This document shows positions 54,744-62,701 of a stretch of 64,000 nucleotides of DNA, in pieces. Source of the DNA: JBLUOA01 sp048060095 (GTDB lineage: Bacteria > Pseudomonadota > Alphaproteobacteria > Rhodobacterales > Rhodobacteraceae); NCBI RefSeq assembly GCF_048060095.1, contig NZ_JBLUOA010000001.1, positions 1,178,001 to 1,242,000 of the forward strand, read 5' to 3'. The notes below the pieces were generated by a model. The model did not search any database. It had not been told where the DNA came from and worked only from the letters and a program-made list of their open reading frames with translations. Numbering within the stretch: the first letter of the stretch is position 1; each line of letters opens with the position of its first letter. The translations under genes and the position numbers were made by a program.

Positions 54744-54768
54744 GCGCCGCCCCACCACCAAAGAAAAA

Positions 54769-54796
54769 GGCCGCGGGCAGGGTGCGCCGCGGCCTA
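54769..54796 (-). terminator. Intrinsic terminator of rpsF-rpsR-rplI
   Basis: On the minus strand AGGCCGCGG (54796-54788) and CCGCGGCCT (54777-54769) make a perfect 9-bp stem with a 10-nt loop, followed by TTTTTCTTT. It lies 24 bp after the rplI stop. Confidence 0.92.
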
Positions 54797-54820
54797 TTCT
54801 GGTCTTTGATGAGGTGACGA

Positions 54821-55477
54821 TTACTTGTCGTCTTCGTCCTCAGATGCGTCTTCGCCAGCTTCTTCTGCGGATTCAATCGCTTCGGCGGATGCCGGGGCTT
54901 CCTCAGCCAGATCGTCAAGCTGTGCGGCGCCGATATCGTCAAACAGCTCCTGAATTTCGAATTCAGCTTCTGCTTCTTCCTCAGCGGCGAGTTCCTGGAT
55001 GGATTTGCCGGAGGCTTGCAGTTCAGCTTCTTCGGGGGAGCGTGCGACGTTCAGCTCAATCGTGACGTCAACTTCGGGGTGAAGCGTGACGGTAACGGGG
55101 TGAATGCCCAGTTCCTTGATCGGCGCGGCCAGTGCGACCTGCTTGCGATCCACGGTGAACCCGGCTTCGGTCGCAGAGTCGGCTGCGTCACGGGTGGTGA
55201 CAGAGCCGTAAAGTGCGCCGGAGTCCGATGCGGAGCGAATCACGATAAAACGCTGACCGTCAAGTTTCGCGCCGAGCGATTCAGCCTCTTTCTTGGTTTC
55301 GAGGTTGTTCGCCTCAAGCTGGGCTTTTTGCGCTTCAAAAGCCTCGATGTTGGCTTTCGACGCGGACAGGGCTTTCTTCTGCGGCAGAAGGTAGTTGCGG
55401 GCGTAGCCCGACTTTACATCCACCACTTCGCCCATCTGACCAAGCTTTGCGACACGTTCGAGAAGGATAACTTGCAT
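54821..55477 (-). CDS. rplI: Ribosomal protein bL9 with acidic C-terminal extension
   Basis: 50S subunit protein that binds 23S rRNA and limits frameshifting. Residues 1-150 are a normal bL9 (MQVILLERVAKLGQMGEVV, GYARNYLLPQKKA, then the connecting helix and C-domain). The total is 218 residues against about 148 in E. coli; the extra part, roughly 65 residues, is an acidic Glu/Asp/Ala tail. Last gene of the S6-S18-L9 operon, 12 bp after rpsR, with its own terminator. Confidence 0.96.
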   Translation of the reverse strand: MQVILLERVAKLGQMGEVVDVKSGYARNYLLPQKKALSASKANIEAFEAQKAQLEANNLETKKEAESLGAKLDGQRFIVIRSASDSGALYGSVTTRDAADSATEAGFTVDRKQVALAAPIKELGIHPVTVTLHPEVDVTIELNVARSPEEAELQASGKSIQELAAEEEAEAEFEIQELFDDIGAAQLDDLAEEAPASAEAIESAEEAGEDASEDEDDK

Positions 55478-55489
55478 GATGCTCTCTCC

Positions 55490-55717
55490 TTACTTCACGG
55501 CGTAGGGCAGCAGGGCGAGGAAGCGAGCGCGTTTGATGGCACGGGCCAGTTCGCGCTGCTTTTTCGCTGATACGGCGGTGATACGGGACGGCACGATCTT
55601 GCCACGCTCAGAGATGTAGCGTTGCAGAAGGCGCGTGTCTTTATAGTCAATCGCAGGTGCGTTATCGCCCGAGAAGGGGCAGACCTTACGACGGCGAAAA
55701 AATGGTTTTGAAGCCAT
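55490..55717 (-). CDS. rpsR: Ribosomal protein bS18
   Basis: Small-subunit protein that pairs with S6 on the platform. The 75-residue sequence shows the S18 motif KDTRLLQRYISERGKIVPSRIT and a basic C-terminus, normal in length. N-terminal RRRKVCPFSG carries the single Cys typical of S18. It lies between rpsF (26 bp upstream) and rplI. Confidence 0.98.
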   Translation of the reverse strand: MASKPFFRRRKVCPFSGDNAPAIDYKDTRLLQRYISERGKIVPSRITAVSAKKQRELARAIKRARFLALLPYAVK

Positions 55718-55743
55718 GGTTTACTGTCCTTTCTTCAAGTCGA

Positions 55744-56097
55744 TCAACGACGTTCGCGACGGCCGTCGCGTTCATCGCGTTTCTGCATCTGGACGGACGG
55801 GCCTTCGCCGTGCTCATCAACCTTGATGGTCAGGACGCGCATCACGTCGTCATGCAGCCGCATCAGGCGTTCCATTTCCTGAATCGCCGGTGCCGGAGCA
55901 TCGGTTTTCAGAAAGGCGTAGTGGCCCTTGCGGTTTTTGTTGATTTTGTAGGCCATCGTTTTGACGCCCCAGTATTCCTGGTCAACCAGCTTGCCGCCGT
56001 TGTCCGTAAGGACGGTGCCAAAATGTTCGATAAGGCCTTCGGCCTGAGCGCCGGACAGATCCTGGCGCGAAATCATAACATGCTCATAAAGGGGCAT
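55744..56097 (-). CDS. rpsF: Ribosomal protein bS6
   Basis: The 117-residue S6 begins MPLYEHVMISRQDLS and contains the core region YWGVKTMAYKINKNRKGHYAFL, with a charged C-terminus. First gene of the rpsF-rpsR-rplI operon. ATG 56097 is taken from conservation of the start MPLYEHV; the longer frame from 56124 is not. The promoter is predicted at 56208-56236. Confidence 0.97.
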   Translation of the reverse strand: MPLYEHVMISRQDLSGAQAEGLIEHFGTVLTDNGGKLVDQEYWGVKTMAYKINKNRKGHYAFLKTDAPAPAIQEMERLMRLHDDVMRVLTIKVDEHGEGPSVQMQKRDERDGRRERR

Positions 56098-56207
56098 GCG
56101 AACTCCGATCATGTTCAAGCGCATTTCAAAGGGCGGGGGTCAATCCTGTCCGCGACCCACCCACGAGAGGCTGCGCAGTTCTAAGTTAGCTGCGGAAGGA
56201 ACGCGGC

Positions 56208-56236
56208 CTTATATGCCTCAACCGGACACGTTGCAA
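56208..56236 (-). promoter_or_regulatory. Probable promoter of rpsF-rpsR-rplI
   Basis: On the minus strand TTGCAA (56236-56231) is followed after 17 nt by TATAAG (56213-56208, five of six matches to TATAAT). The distance to the rpsF start (about 105 nt) leaves a leader long enough for an S6:S18 regulatory RNA, which I did not confirm. Confidence 0.6.
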
Positions 56237-56343
56237 GCGCTGTTCGCGGGCTGGCTGCTGCCGCGAATTTGATGCAGCCGTGCCTAATTCTTGTCACGAT
56301 CCGGATGCAGTCTGCGCGGAAGTTCACGGAGGAGAACCCGACC

Positions 56344-56982
56344 ATGACAGCGAATTGCGACATCGCCATGTCAAAGGATCAGCCCAACGAGGCTGCGCAG
56401 ACCGACGAGACCTATTGGGGCTATATCATCCGCCCCGATAACGGGCCGGGTCTGCACACTCAAATCAAACAAGCCGTTTCTGGTTTGCTTGGCCTTGCCG
56501 CTGTCGGCGCCGCCGTTGCGTTCTGGGCATTGCCCGGCGCGTTCTTTTCCGACGACGTTGCGTTGTTCAAGATGGTCGCTTCGGTCATTGCCGTTTGTGT
56601 CGGGGTTTTCCTGCTGTGGTATGCGTCTGCTGGCAGCACGTATGAGCTTCACGTCGACACCAGCCGAAATGAGCTGCGCGAGATGCTGCGCAACAATAAA
56701 GGCCAGTCGCGCCTGCACCGCCGGCATGAGTTCAGCGACATCGGCGAAGTTTTTGTGACAAATGATGGAACCGAAGACCGCATGAGCGCGTTGATGCTGC
56801 GGATAGGTGAAAGCGAACAAGCGATTGTCGCCGCGCGGGCATCGAAGGATGAGCTTCGCGCCCTGAAAGACCGACTGACCAAGGATTTGGCACCGATCGC
56901 CAACGTGATGCGCCGCGAAGGACAAGCGCGCAAAACGCCAGAAGGAATTACTACGCCGGATGGAGCAGGCCTACCAGCCTGA
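56344..56982 (+). CDS. Uncharacterised two-helix membrane protein
   Basis: The 212-residue protein has a short polar N-terminus and two membrane segments (VSGLLGLAAVGAAVAFWAL and MVASVIAVCVGVFLLWYA). A cytoplasmic or periplasmic C-terminal domain of mixed charge follows, with RLHRRHEFSDIGEVFVTNDG and KDRLTKDLAPIAN. GGAGGAG about 9 nt upstream supports ATG 56344. No family is recognised. It is followed by a strong terminator and then yceI. Confidence 0.65.
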   Translation: MTANCDIAMSKDQPNEAAQTDETYWGYIIRPDNGPGLHTQIKQAVSGLLGLAAVGAAVAFWALPGAFFSDDVALFKMVASVIAVCVGVFLLWYASAGSTYELHVDTSRNELREMLRNNKGQSRLHRRHEFSDIGEVFVTNDGTEDRMSALMLRIGESEQAIVAARASKDELRALKDRLTKDLAPIANVMRREGQARKTPEGITTPDGAGLPA

Positions 56983-57003
56983 CAAAACCAACCGGACTGG
57001 GTG

Positions 57004-57034
57004 AGGCGGCTCGCGAAAGCGGGCCGCCTATTTT
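57004..57034 (+). terminator. Intrinsic terminator between the two-TM gene and yceI
   Basis: AGGCGGCTCGC and GCGGGCCGCCT pair over about ten positions around a GAAA tetraloop (57004-57029), followed by ATTTT. It separates the two same-strand transcripts. Confidence 0.85.
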
Positions 57035-57147
57035 GTTGGTGGGCTGTTCATCGCCGAACACGAGGTGTTGATCATTGGGGAATTGCTTTTGGAGGCTCGG
57101 ATTGGTCGATTGGTCGGGATGATCTACAACCCAAAGGAACCTTCGAT

Positions 57148-57720
57148 ATGAAATCTCTGCTTCTTGCCGCCGGTCTTGCGACCGTTGCAACCTTCGCCGC
57201 AGCTGAGCCCGCGAAATACAACCTCGACCCGAGCCATAGCCAGATCGTGTTTACCTATAACCACCTCGGCTTTTCGACGACCTACGGCATGTTCTCAGGA
57301 TTTGAGGGTGAGGTCATGTTCGATCAGGAGGCGCCCGAAAACTCCTCGGTCAGTGTAACGATGCCGGCGCGCAGCATGTTCACCGGCTGGGAAAAGCGGT
57401 TCGAGCACTTCATGTCCGAAGATTTCTTCGGTGCAGATGAGGACGAGGTCATAACCTTCACTTCCACGGGCATCAACGTCACTGGCGAAGACACCGCAGA
57501 GATCACCGGCGATCTGACGCTGAACGGCGTAACGAAAGAGGTCGTGCTGGATGCAAAGTTGAATCAGGCCGGAGAGCACCCGCAAGCGGGCAAAGCCTGG
57601 GCCGGGTTCGACGCGACGACGACCCTGTTGCGCAGCGACTACGAACTTGGCAAATTCGCGCCGTTCGTATCGGACGAGGTCGAAGTCATGATCTCAATCG
57701 AAGCCGGCGCCGCCGAGTGA
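57148..57720 (+). CDS. YceI-family periplasmic lipid-binding-like protein
   Basis: The 190-residue protein has a signal peptide MKSLLLAAGLATVATFAAA and the YceI lipocalin-like domain beginning YNLDPSHSQIVFTYNHLGF. It continues through RSMFTGWEKRFEHFMSEDFFGADE and ends in EVEVMISIEA. YceI folds as a beta-barrel that binds isoprenoid or polyisoprenoid lipids in some members; the ligand here is unknown. AAAGGA precedes ATG 57148. Confidence 0.92.
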   Translation: MKSLLLAAGLATVATFAAAEPAKYNLDPSHSQIVFTYNHLGFSTTYGMFSGFEGEVMFDQEAPENSSVSVTMPARSMFTGWEKRFEHFMSEDFFGADEDEVITFTSTGINVTGEDTAEITGDLTLNGVTKEVVLDAKLNQAGEHPQAGKAWAGFDATTTLLRSDYELGKFAPFVSDEVEVMISIEAGAAE

Positions 57721-57743
57721 GTTGACCGGACTTCCGATAACAG

Positions 57744-57773
57744 CCGTCCGAGGGAAACTTCGGGCGGTTTTTT
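57744..57773 (+). terminator. Intrinsic terminator of yceI
   Basis: CCGTCCGA (57744-57751) and TCGGGCGG (57760-57767) form an 8-bp stem with a T-G wobble around an 8-nt loop, followed directly by six T residues. It lies 23 bp after the yceI stop. Confidence 0.92.
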
Positions 57774-57817
57774 GTGTGTTTGCGATGTTGTTGATCCGCG
57801 GATCGGTCGTCACAGGT

Positions 57818-58813
57818 TCAACGGGGGCGCAGCTTCGCAGGTGAACTGCCGAACCGTTGCTTGAACAACTGCGAAAAGTGCGAAGGTGACACGAACCCCG
57901 TTGCCGCCGCGATCTCGGATACCGACAAATTCGTCTCAACCATCAGGCTTCTTGCCCGATCCAGTCTGAGATTCTTGTAGAACGCATAGGGCGTCGAATT
58001 CATGTGGATTTGGAATTGCCGTTCGATTTGCCGACGGGAATATCCTGTCATTTCCGCCAGGTCGTCGATGGAGTAGGGCGTTTCAATATTTTCCTGCATT
58101 GCCATGACGATGTCGATCAGGCGTTGATTTCGGGTGCTGAGCGATAGTGCGACGGAAGATCGCTGTGGCTGCCCTTGGGGTTTTCCGGCACCTCGAAGGC
58201 TCATATCCGCGACCATGTGGGCGAAATACTGGCCGAACGACTTTTCGATGAAGTCGATCATCATATCGCCCGCCGCGGCCCCTCCGCCGCTGGTTATCAG
58301 ATCGTCGTCGACTTCGAAATTGTTCAGGCTGGGATCAAGGTTGGGGAACATTTCCCGAAACGCAGGTTGGTTTTCCCAGTGAAGGGTAAAACGTCTGTTG
58401 TTCAACAATCCGGCCCGCGCAAGTGTCGTGGCGCCGGTGCAAACGCTTCCGTATTTGCCACCGAACCGTGCGTGTTTGCGGATTTCGGTGATCGTCTTGT
58501 CCGAAGCGGCCGCTGCGCCGTTGTTGCCGGAACAAATGATGATGTAGTCGGATTTGCTGCGATCCCCCAACGATCCGCTCGCCGCGACCTCTACGCCGCA
58601 GGACGCCGCGACGGCACGTCCGTTTTCCGAAAGGACCGTCCATGCGAACAGAGGTTGTTGCGAAAGTTGATTGGCGATCCGAAGCGTGTCGACCGCAGAA
58701 GAAAACGCCGACAGCGTGAACTCCGGCAACAACAGGAACTGGAACGACCGCGTCTCAACCGGTGTCGAAACCGGGAAGAAGGCAGCGCCAACCGGTACAT
58801 TTTCGCGCGTCAT
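57818..58813 (-). CDS. AraC-family regulator with DJ-1/PfpI-like sensor domain (GlxA-type)
   Basis: The 331-residue protein has an N-terminal DJ-1/PfpI amidotransferase-like domain (about 20-190, FQFLLLPEFTLSAFSSAVDTL and FGGKYGSVCTGATTLARAGLL). The C-terminal AraC DNA-binding domain (about 225-325) has the two helix-turn-helix blocks YSIDDLAEMTGYSRRQIERQF and LSVSEIAAATGFVSPSHFSQLF. GlxA-type proteins regulate choline, carnitine, arginine or related catabolism, and the target here cannot be inferred. No metabolic partner adjoins it. Confidence 0.9.
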   Translation of the reverse strand: MTRENVPVGAAFFPVSTPVETRSFQFLLLPEFTLSAFSSAVDTLRIANQLSQQPLFAWTVLSENGRAVAASCGVEVAASGSLGDRSKSDYIIICSGNNGAAAASDKTITEIRKHARFGGKYGSVCTGATTLARAGLLNNRRFTLHWENQPAFREMFPNLDPSLNNFEVDDDLITSGGGAAAGDMMIDFIEKSFGQYFAHMVADMSLRGAGKPQGQPQRSSVALSLSTRNQRLIDIVMAMQENIETPYSIDDLAEMTGYSRRQIERQFQIHMNSTPYAFYKNLRLDRARSLMVETNLSVSEIAAATGFVSPSHFSQLFKQRFGSSPAKLRPR

Positions 58814-59048
58814 TGTGGTGGTCTGATCCGCCGTTGTTAGAGGTTGCTGCCGCTATTCTAGCCGGTTCGGTTGGCATCTTCCACATCGGCCGATTGGCTG
58901 CTTGTCGGGGGCCGTTCACCGAAAGCCTAACCGAACAGTCAGGCATTAGAACTCGCCAGCTCACCTACGCTGTTAGTTCGTCTAGGCGCATGTTTTTTCC
59001 GCACGTTTAGGCAGGCGCATTTTATTACGCCCAGCACCGTTTCACAAT

Positions 59049-59807
59049 TTACTGTAGCACGCCGGGCAGGCTCAGATCACCCGATGCGACATCAAAAACA
59101 TCTGTGACGCATAAAAGCGGCGCATGGATATTTGCGTTGACCCGCAAGGCGGCGGTGACGCCGTCATACCCAACGCCCTCAAGTGCTACGTTGCTGGAGA
59201 ATCCGACGGTCACGCTGATCTCTGGCCCGTCGAACAGCGGTGTGAATCCGGGGCTATCGAGGAAAATCGGCAGGCCCGGCCAAGTGGCGGGCATACGGGG
59301 TGTTTCACCTTCCGGAATGTCCCGCACGGCCAACGCGCCGTCACCGCAGGCTTCTGTCGGGGTCAGCACAACCCAGTGGCTATGCCAGATCAAGCCATCG
59401 TTGGAGGGGTCGCCGTCCCGATCCTCATCGACAAGAGGGGTGTCGTCAAAATCAGGATGGCTGGTCGCGGCCAGCGCAAGAATGCCGGTTTCGCCTTCAA
59501 ACCCGACGGCGGAGGGGTCAAGCGATGTCGGCCAGACGTAAGATTGAACCGGCGCACCACCCACGGCGCCCGTCGGGTCGGGCGTCTCGGCTCCAGCAAC
59601 GCCGTTTGTCGTCATGTGGAACGTCACCTGATTGGCGCTGCGATGCGCGTGTGCGGCGAGAATGTCGAACGGCGCGACGATCACTTCGTCAGCCGGCGAA
59701 AGGACTGCGCCGTCCTGGCTGATGGCATGGTCTGCATGGCTGTCATCGGCCAGCGCGGCTGGCGGTATCAGCAGCAGGGTGAGGATCGGGAGGGTTGGCT
59801 TGAACAT
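59049..59807 (-). CDS. Secreted uncharacterised protein divergent from MarR
   Basis: The 252-residue protein has a signal peptide (MFKPTLPILTLLLIPPAALADD). The mature part is His/Asp-rich at the start (HADHAISQDG) and beta-rich, with VTVGFSSNVAL and LRVNANIHAPLLCVTDVFDV near the C-terminus. AAGGAG precedes ATG 59807. It is divergent from the MarR gene, with repeated dyads between them, so co-regulation by that MarR is a natural hypothesis. No known family is recognised. Confidence 0.62.
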   Translation of the reverse strand: MFKPTLPILTLLLIPPAALADDSHADHAISQDGAVLSPADEVIVAPFDILAAHAHRSANQVTFHMTTNGVAGAETPDPTGAVGGAPVQSYVWPTSLDPSAVGFEGETGILALAATSHPDFDDTPLVDEDRDGDPSNDGLIWHSHWVVLTPTEACGDGALAVRDIPEGETPRMPATWPGLPIFLDSPGFTPLFDGPEISVTVGFSSNVALEGVGYDGVTAALRVNANIHAPLLCVTDVFDVASGDLSLPGVLQ

Positions 59808-59847
59808 GGGTTGGCTCCTTCGATGGAATTGAGGTGTTTCTTTATAG

Positions 59848-59888
59848 TAGCGAGTCGCTATTATTGCAATAATAATTTCGAGTCGCTA
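59848..59888. promoter_or_regulatory. Repeated operator-like dyads in the MarR divergent promoter
   Basis: TAGCGAGTCGCTA (59848-59860) is a palindrome around a central G, and TTTCGAGTCGCTA (59876-59888) repeats its right half with a degenerate left half, 28 bp downstream. Between them ATTATTGCAATAAT (59860-59873) is a perfect 14-bp palindrome. The cluster sits between the secreted protein gene and marR, suiting a self-regulated MarR dimer. Confidence 0.68.
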
Positions 59889-59898
59889 TCGTACCTCC

Positions 59899-60441
59899 AT
59901 GAACCTAACAGATCAGACCCGTGCGCTCATCACCCGCCTTGCCCGACTGGAAGCCGCCGATGGCTGGACTGGCGATCTGAACCCTGCGCAGCGGGCGGCG
60001 CTGGACTATCTTGCCAAAGCAAATCGGTTTTCCCGATCGCCCTCGCATGTTGCCGACTTCCTTGGATCGACACGTGGCACGACCTCTCAGACGCTCAAGG
60101 CGTTGGTACGAAAGGGATATGTGGCAGAAGAGCCTGCGACGGCTGACAAACGCTCCATCAGCTACGAACTGACCGATGCCGGGCGCGAGGTCACCTCTCA
60201 ACACTCGCTTTTGCGGTCCTCTCTTGACGGGCTACCGGATCGCGAGGTGATCCGCCTTGCCGAAACGCTGCAGAACGTTCTGGGGGCCGCTACAAGGCAG
60301 AACGGATCAAAGCCATTCGGGATTTGCAGGACATGCCAACATTTCCAGGCGCAAAACTTGGGAGGCCACTGCAAGCTATTGCAGGTGGCGCTACTCCCTC
60401 ACGAGATCAGCCAGATCTGTCATGAACAGGTGCCGCAATGA
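59899..60441 (+). CDS. MarR-family regulator with C-terminal four-cysteine cluster
   Basis: The 180-residue protein has a winged-helix MarR core (about 25-130), with the recognition region SPSHVADFLGSTRGTTSQTLKAL and the wing around EEPATADKRS. The last 40 residues hold C143-x2-C146-x11-C158-x15-C174, a spacing suited to an Fe-S cluster or zinc, absent from ordinary MarR proteins. It starts 10 nt after the operator cluster and overlaps the MOSC gene by 4 bp (ATGA), so the two are coupled. A redox- or metal-sensing role is inferred from the cysteines. Confidence 0.88.
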   Translation: MNLTDQTRALITRLARLEAADGWTGDLNPAQRAALDYLAKANRFSRSPSHVADFLGSTRGTTSQTLKALVRKGYVAEEPATADKRSISYELTDAGREVTSQHSLLRSSLDGLPDREVIRLAETLQNVLGAATRQNGSKPFGICRTCQHFQAQNLGGHCKLLQVALLPHEISQICHEQVPQ

Positions 60442-61127
60442 CCAAGGCATCGGAATACGTGGTGCAGGGGGTGTTCGTGGGGCGGGCCACGGCCCGATGG
60501 CCGGGACGCCCACCATCCGCCATTCACAAGTCGGCTGTGGACGCGCCGCAATCGTTGGGGCTGCATGGGTTTGAGAACGACCAGCAGGCTGATCTGGCGG
60601 TGCATGGCGGGGCGGAGAAGGCGGTTCATCACTACGCAGGTGACCACTATGCCGCATGGCAGGCGGAAGGGTTGATGAAGCCGGGCACCCATCCCGCCGC
60701 CTTCGGTGAAAACATATCAACAGTCGGACTTGTGGAGGAAGACGTCTGCATAGGCGACATATTCCGCTTGGGAAGAGCTCTGGTTCAGGTGAGTCAGGGA
60801 CGGCAACCATGCTGGAAACTGAACGCACATACCGGCCACGACAACATGGCCTATCAGTTCCAAAAGACCCGCAGGACGGGCTGGTACTACCGGGTTCTGG
60901 AAGTAGGAAAGGTTGCGGTCGGTGATCAAATCTCCCTGATTGAGCGGCCTCAGCCGAAATGGTCAGTCGCCGAGGTGACCCACCTACGGCTAACCAAACG
61001 AGTTAGCCCTGCCGACGCTGCTGTCTTAGGAGACATGCCAGAGCTTGCAACCGGATGGCGAACCGCATTCGCCCGGATGGCTGATGGCACACTTGATGAG
61101 GATACTAGCAAACGGCTCGGTTTCTGA
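60438..61127 (+). CDS. MOSC-domain protein (YiiM-like)
   Basis: The 229-residue protein is a standalone MOSC domain with the conserved Cys125 in GRQPCWKLNAHTG, an HGG region DLAVHGGAEKAVHHY and the GENISTVGL block. YiiM-type MOSC proteins use molybdenum cofactor to reduce N-hydroxylated compounds such as 6-N-hydroxylaminopurine. The cofactor and substrate here are inferred from family. Translationally coupled to the MarR gene, so probably induced by whatever that regulator senses. Confidence 0.9.
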   Translation: MTKASEYVVQGVFVGRATARWPGRPPSAIHKSAVDAPQSLGLHGFENDQQADLAVHGGAEKAVHHYAGDHYAAWQAEGLMKPGTHPAAFGENISTVGLVEEDVCIGDIFRLGRALVQVSQGRQPCWKLNAHTGHDNMAYQFQKTRRTGWYYRVLEVGKVAVGDQISLIERPQPKWSVAEVTHLRLTKRVSPADAAVLGDMPELATGWRTAFARMADGTLDEDTSKRLGF

Positions 61128-61269
61128 GTTGCGGTGAACCGCGGCGGCCGCCGGTCAAGTGCTGGCGTGAACCACGATGATCACCGGAATTCTCATCGGT
61201 TGGCTGCCTGCCATGCTGCTTTTGAACGGCGTAAGCTGAGGGGATACACCCCCTATCTAAGTAGGTCTC

Positions 61270-61926
61270 TTACACACAGCCGATGACCTCGGTGGCGATG
61301 CCATGTTCCAGAGCATCTTCGGCCGAGAGCAAGCGGTGCCCGAGCTTAAGCTCGCGGACGTCGGCTTCGGTCAGATTTGTGCGGCGGGCCAGAATGCTGA
61401 CCGAGCGTGCTTCGGTCTTTTCCCACCGTTCGGGAAAGCTGTCGAGTTCGGTCCGGTCGTTTGAACTGGTTATCACCCTGAGCGTGACCGGATGAATCTG
61501 CATCGTGCTGCTACAGCTTATGTTCCGGTTCGCGCCAGCCAGAAATACGTACATGGCCGCCGAATGGGCGCTGCCATAAACTGTGGTGGTCAATCTATTC
61601 TCAGTGTCCACAAGCCGGAGTGCCTCGTAGATTCCATGGGCTGTTGTGGGGCTGCCGCCGGGTGAGTTGATGACGATTTCCTGAGAATAACCCCCTTCGA
61701 GGCAGGGGATAACCGTATTGAAGATTTCGCCGGTGAGCCCCCACTCGATCGCGCTGTCGAGGACGAAACGCCTATGCTTCCCGGTGCATTTGAGGTTGTC
61801 CTGCTCCTCCTCCTCAACGTCAGACGGCTCCATGGCTGCCATCGCGGTGGACGTTTCCCCGACAAACCAGTTGATGGTGACTATGCCGAGAAGCATAAAA
61901 GCAAGGGCTACTGTAAATTTTTTCAT
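61270..61926 (-). CDS. Membrane-anchored ClpP-like protein (COG3904-type)
   Basis: The 218-residue protein has an N-terminal hydrophobic anchor or signal (VALAFMLLGIVTINWFV), an acidic linker and a ClpP/crotonase-fold domain: INSPGGSPTTAHGIYEAL, then Ser122 in YGSAHSAAMYVFLAG and His145 in MQIHPV. In E. coli ClpP the catalytic Asp lies in the RDRFLS stretch; the aligned position here is His197 (GHRLLSAEDALEHG). Four cysteines (47, 75, 138, 217) could form disulfides if periplasmic. ATG 61926 follows GGAG; GTG 61938 is possible. Confidence 0.8.
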   Translation of the reverse strand: MKKFTVALAFMLLGIVTINWFVGETSTAMAAMEPSDVEEEEQDNLKCTGKHRRFVLDSAIEWGLTGEIFNTVIPCLEGGYSQEIVINSPGGSPTTAHGIYEALRLVDTENRLTTTVYGSAHSAAMYVFLAGANRNISCSSTMQIHPVTLRVITSSNDRTELDSFPERWEKTEARSVSILARRTNLTEADVRELKLGHRLLSAEDALEHGIATEVIGCV

Positions 61927-61938
61927 CGACTCCACCAC

Positions 61939-62242
61939 CTAGAGGAACAGATTCCCGAAAATCGCTATTCTACAGCACTGTTAAGCCAAGTATTTCGGTT
62001 CGGGTTCTGATTTTTTGAAGCCTCAAGTTAACTAGCAAAAGCTGCCGAAATTAAGCTGCGAATATGGCAATATTGCGGTTCGACCTATTATCTTGTCGGA
62101 CGGAGAAATAGACTGCCTACCCATAGCGTTCCTCGCCCCCCGTCTTTCCACAACAATGTCTGAAACCTGACACATTCTCGGGCAACTAAGCATGCACGAG
62201 TTGCGCTTAATTTGACACCACACCCAGCATAGGAAATCGACC
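61939..62242. other. 304-bp non-coding region
   Basis: The region between the ClpP-like gene and the TerB gene, A/T-richer than its surroundings. It must hold the promoters of both divergent genes, but I could not pick a convincing -35/-10 pair. Open frames on either strand here lack ribosome sites and are probably chance. Confidence 0.5.
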
Positions 62243-62701
62243 ATGGGCCTCTTCTCCAAACTTCGCAAATCTGCCCCTTCTGCCAATGACACTCTTGCCA
62301 AGGCCGTATTGGTTCCGTCGGTGATGACCATGATTTCGGATGGAAGCGTCGATGATAGTGAACTGGCGCAACTCGCCAACTTATGCAGCTTCAGCCCTAT
62401 CTTTGCGAGGCAGTCCCCGGATACGGTTTTGGCCATGATCAAAGATGTCCTCGGAGAACTGCAATCCAGTGACATACAAGCCATGATCGATCGGACAAAA
62501 GGTCAGCTGACCATGCCCATGCGCGAGACCGCCGTATTGTTCGCGATGCGCATCGCGATTGCCGACGGGCGCGTCGACGAAGGTGAGCGCAAAGCGCTGC
62601 TCGTTCTTGGCCAGCAATTTGAAATCCCGGAAAGTACATTCTTTGTGATGTTTGATGTAATTTCGATGCTGCAGCGGGCTCCGGAAAGCGTAAGTGCATG
62701 A
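62243..62701 (+). CDS. TerB-family protein
   Basis: The 152-residue protein is a TerB-like all-helical fold. The two TerB acidic repeats are visible: SDGSVDDSELAQLANL near residue 33 and ADGRVDEGERKALLVLG near 108. TerB proteins occur in tellurite-resistance, phage-defence and membrane-associated stress systems. ATG 62243 starts MGLFSKLRK, a basic amphipathic start seen in other TerB proteins. The stop overlaps the next gene by 4 bp (ATGA), so the two are translationally coupled and probably act together. Confidence 0.85.
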   Translation: MGLFSKLRKSAPSANDTLAKAVLVPSVMTMISDGSVDDSELAQLANLCSFSPIFARQSPDTVLAMIKDVLGELQSSDIQAMIDRTKGQLTMPMRETAVLFAMRIAIADGRVDEGERKALLVLGQQFEIPESTFFVMFDVISMLQRAPESVSA

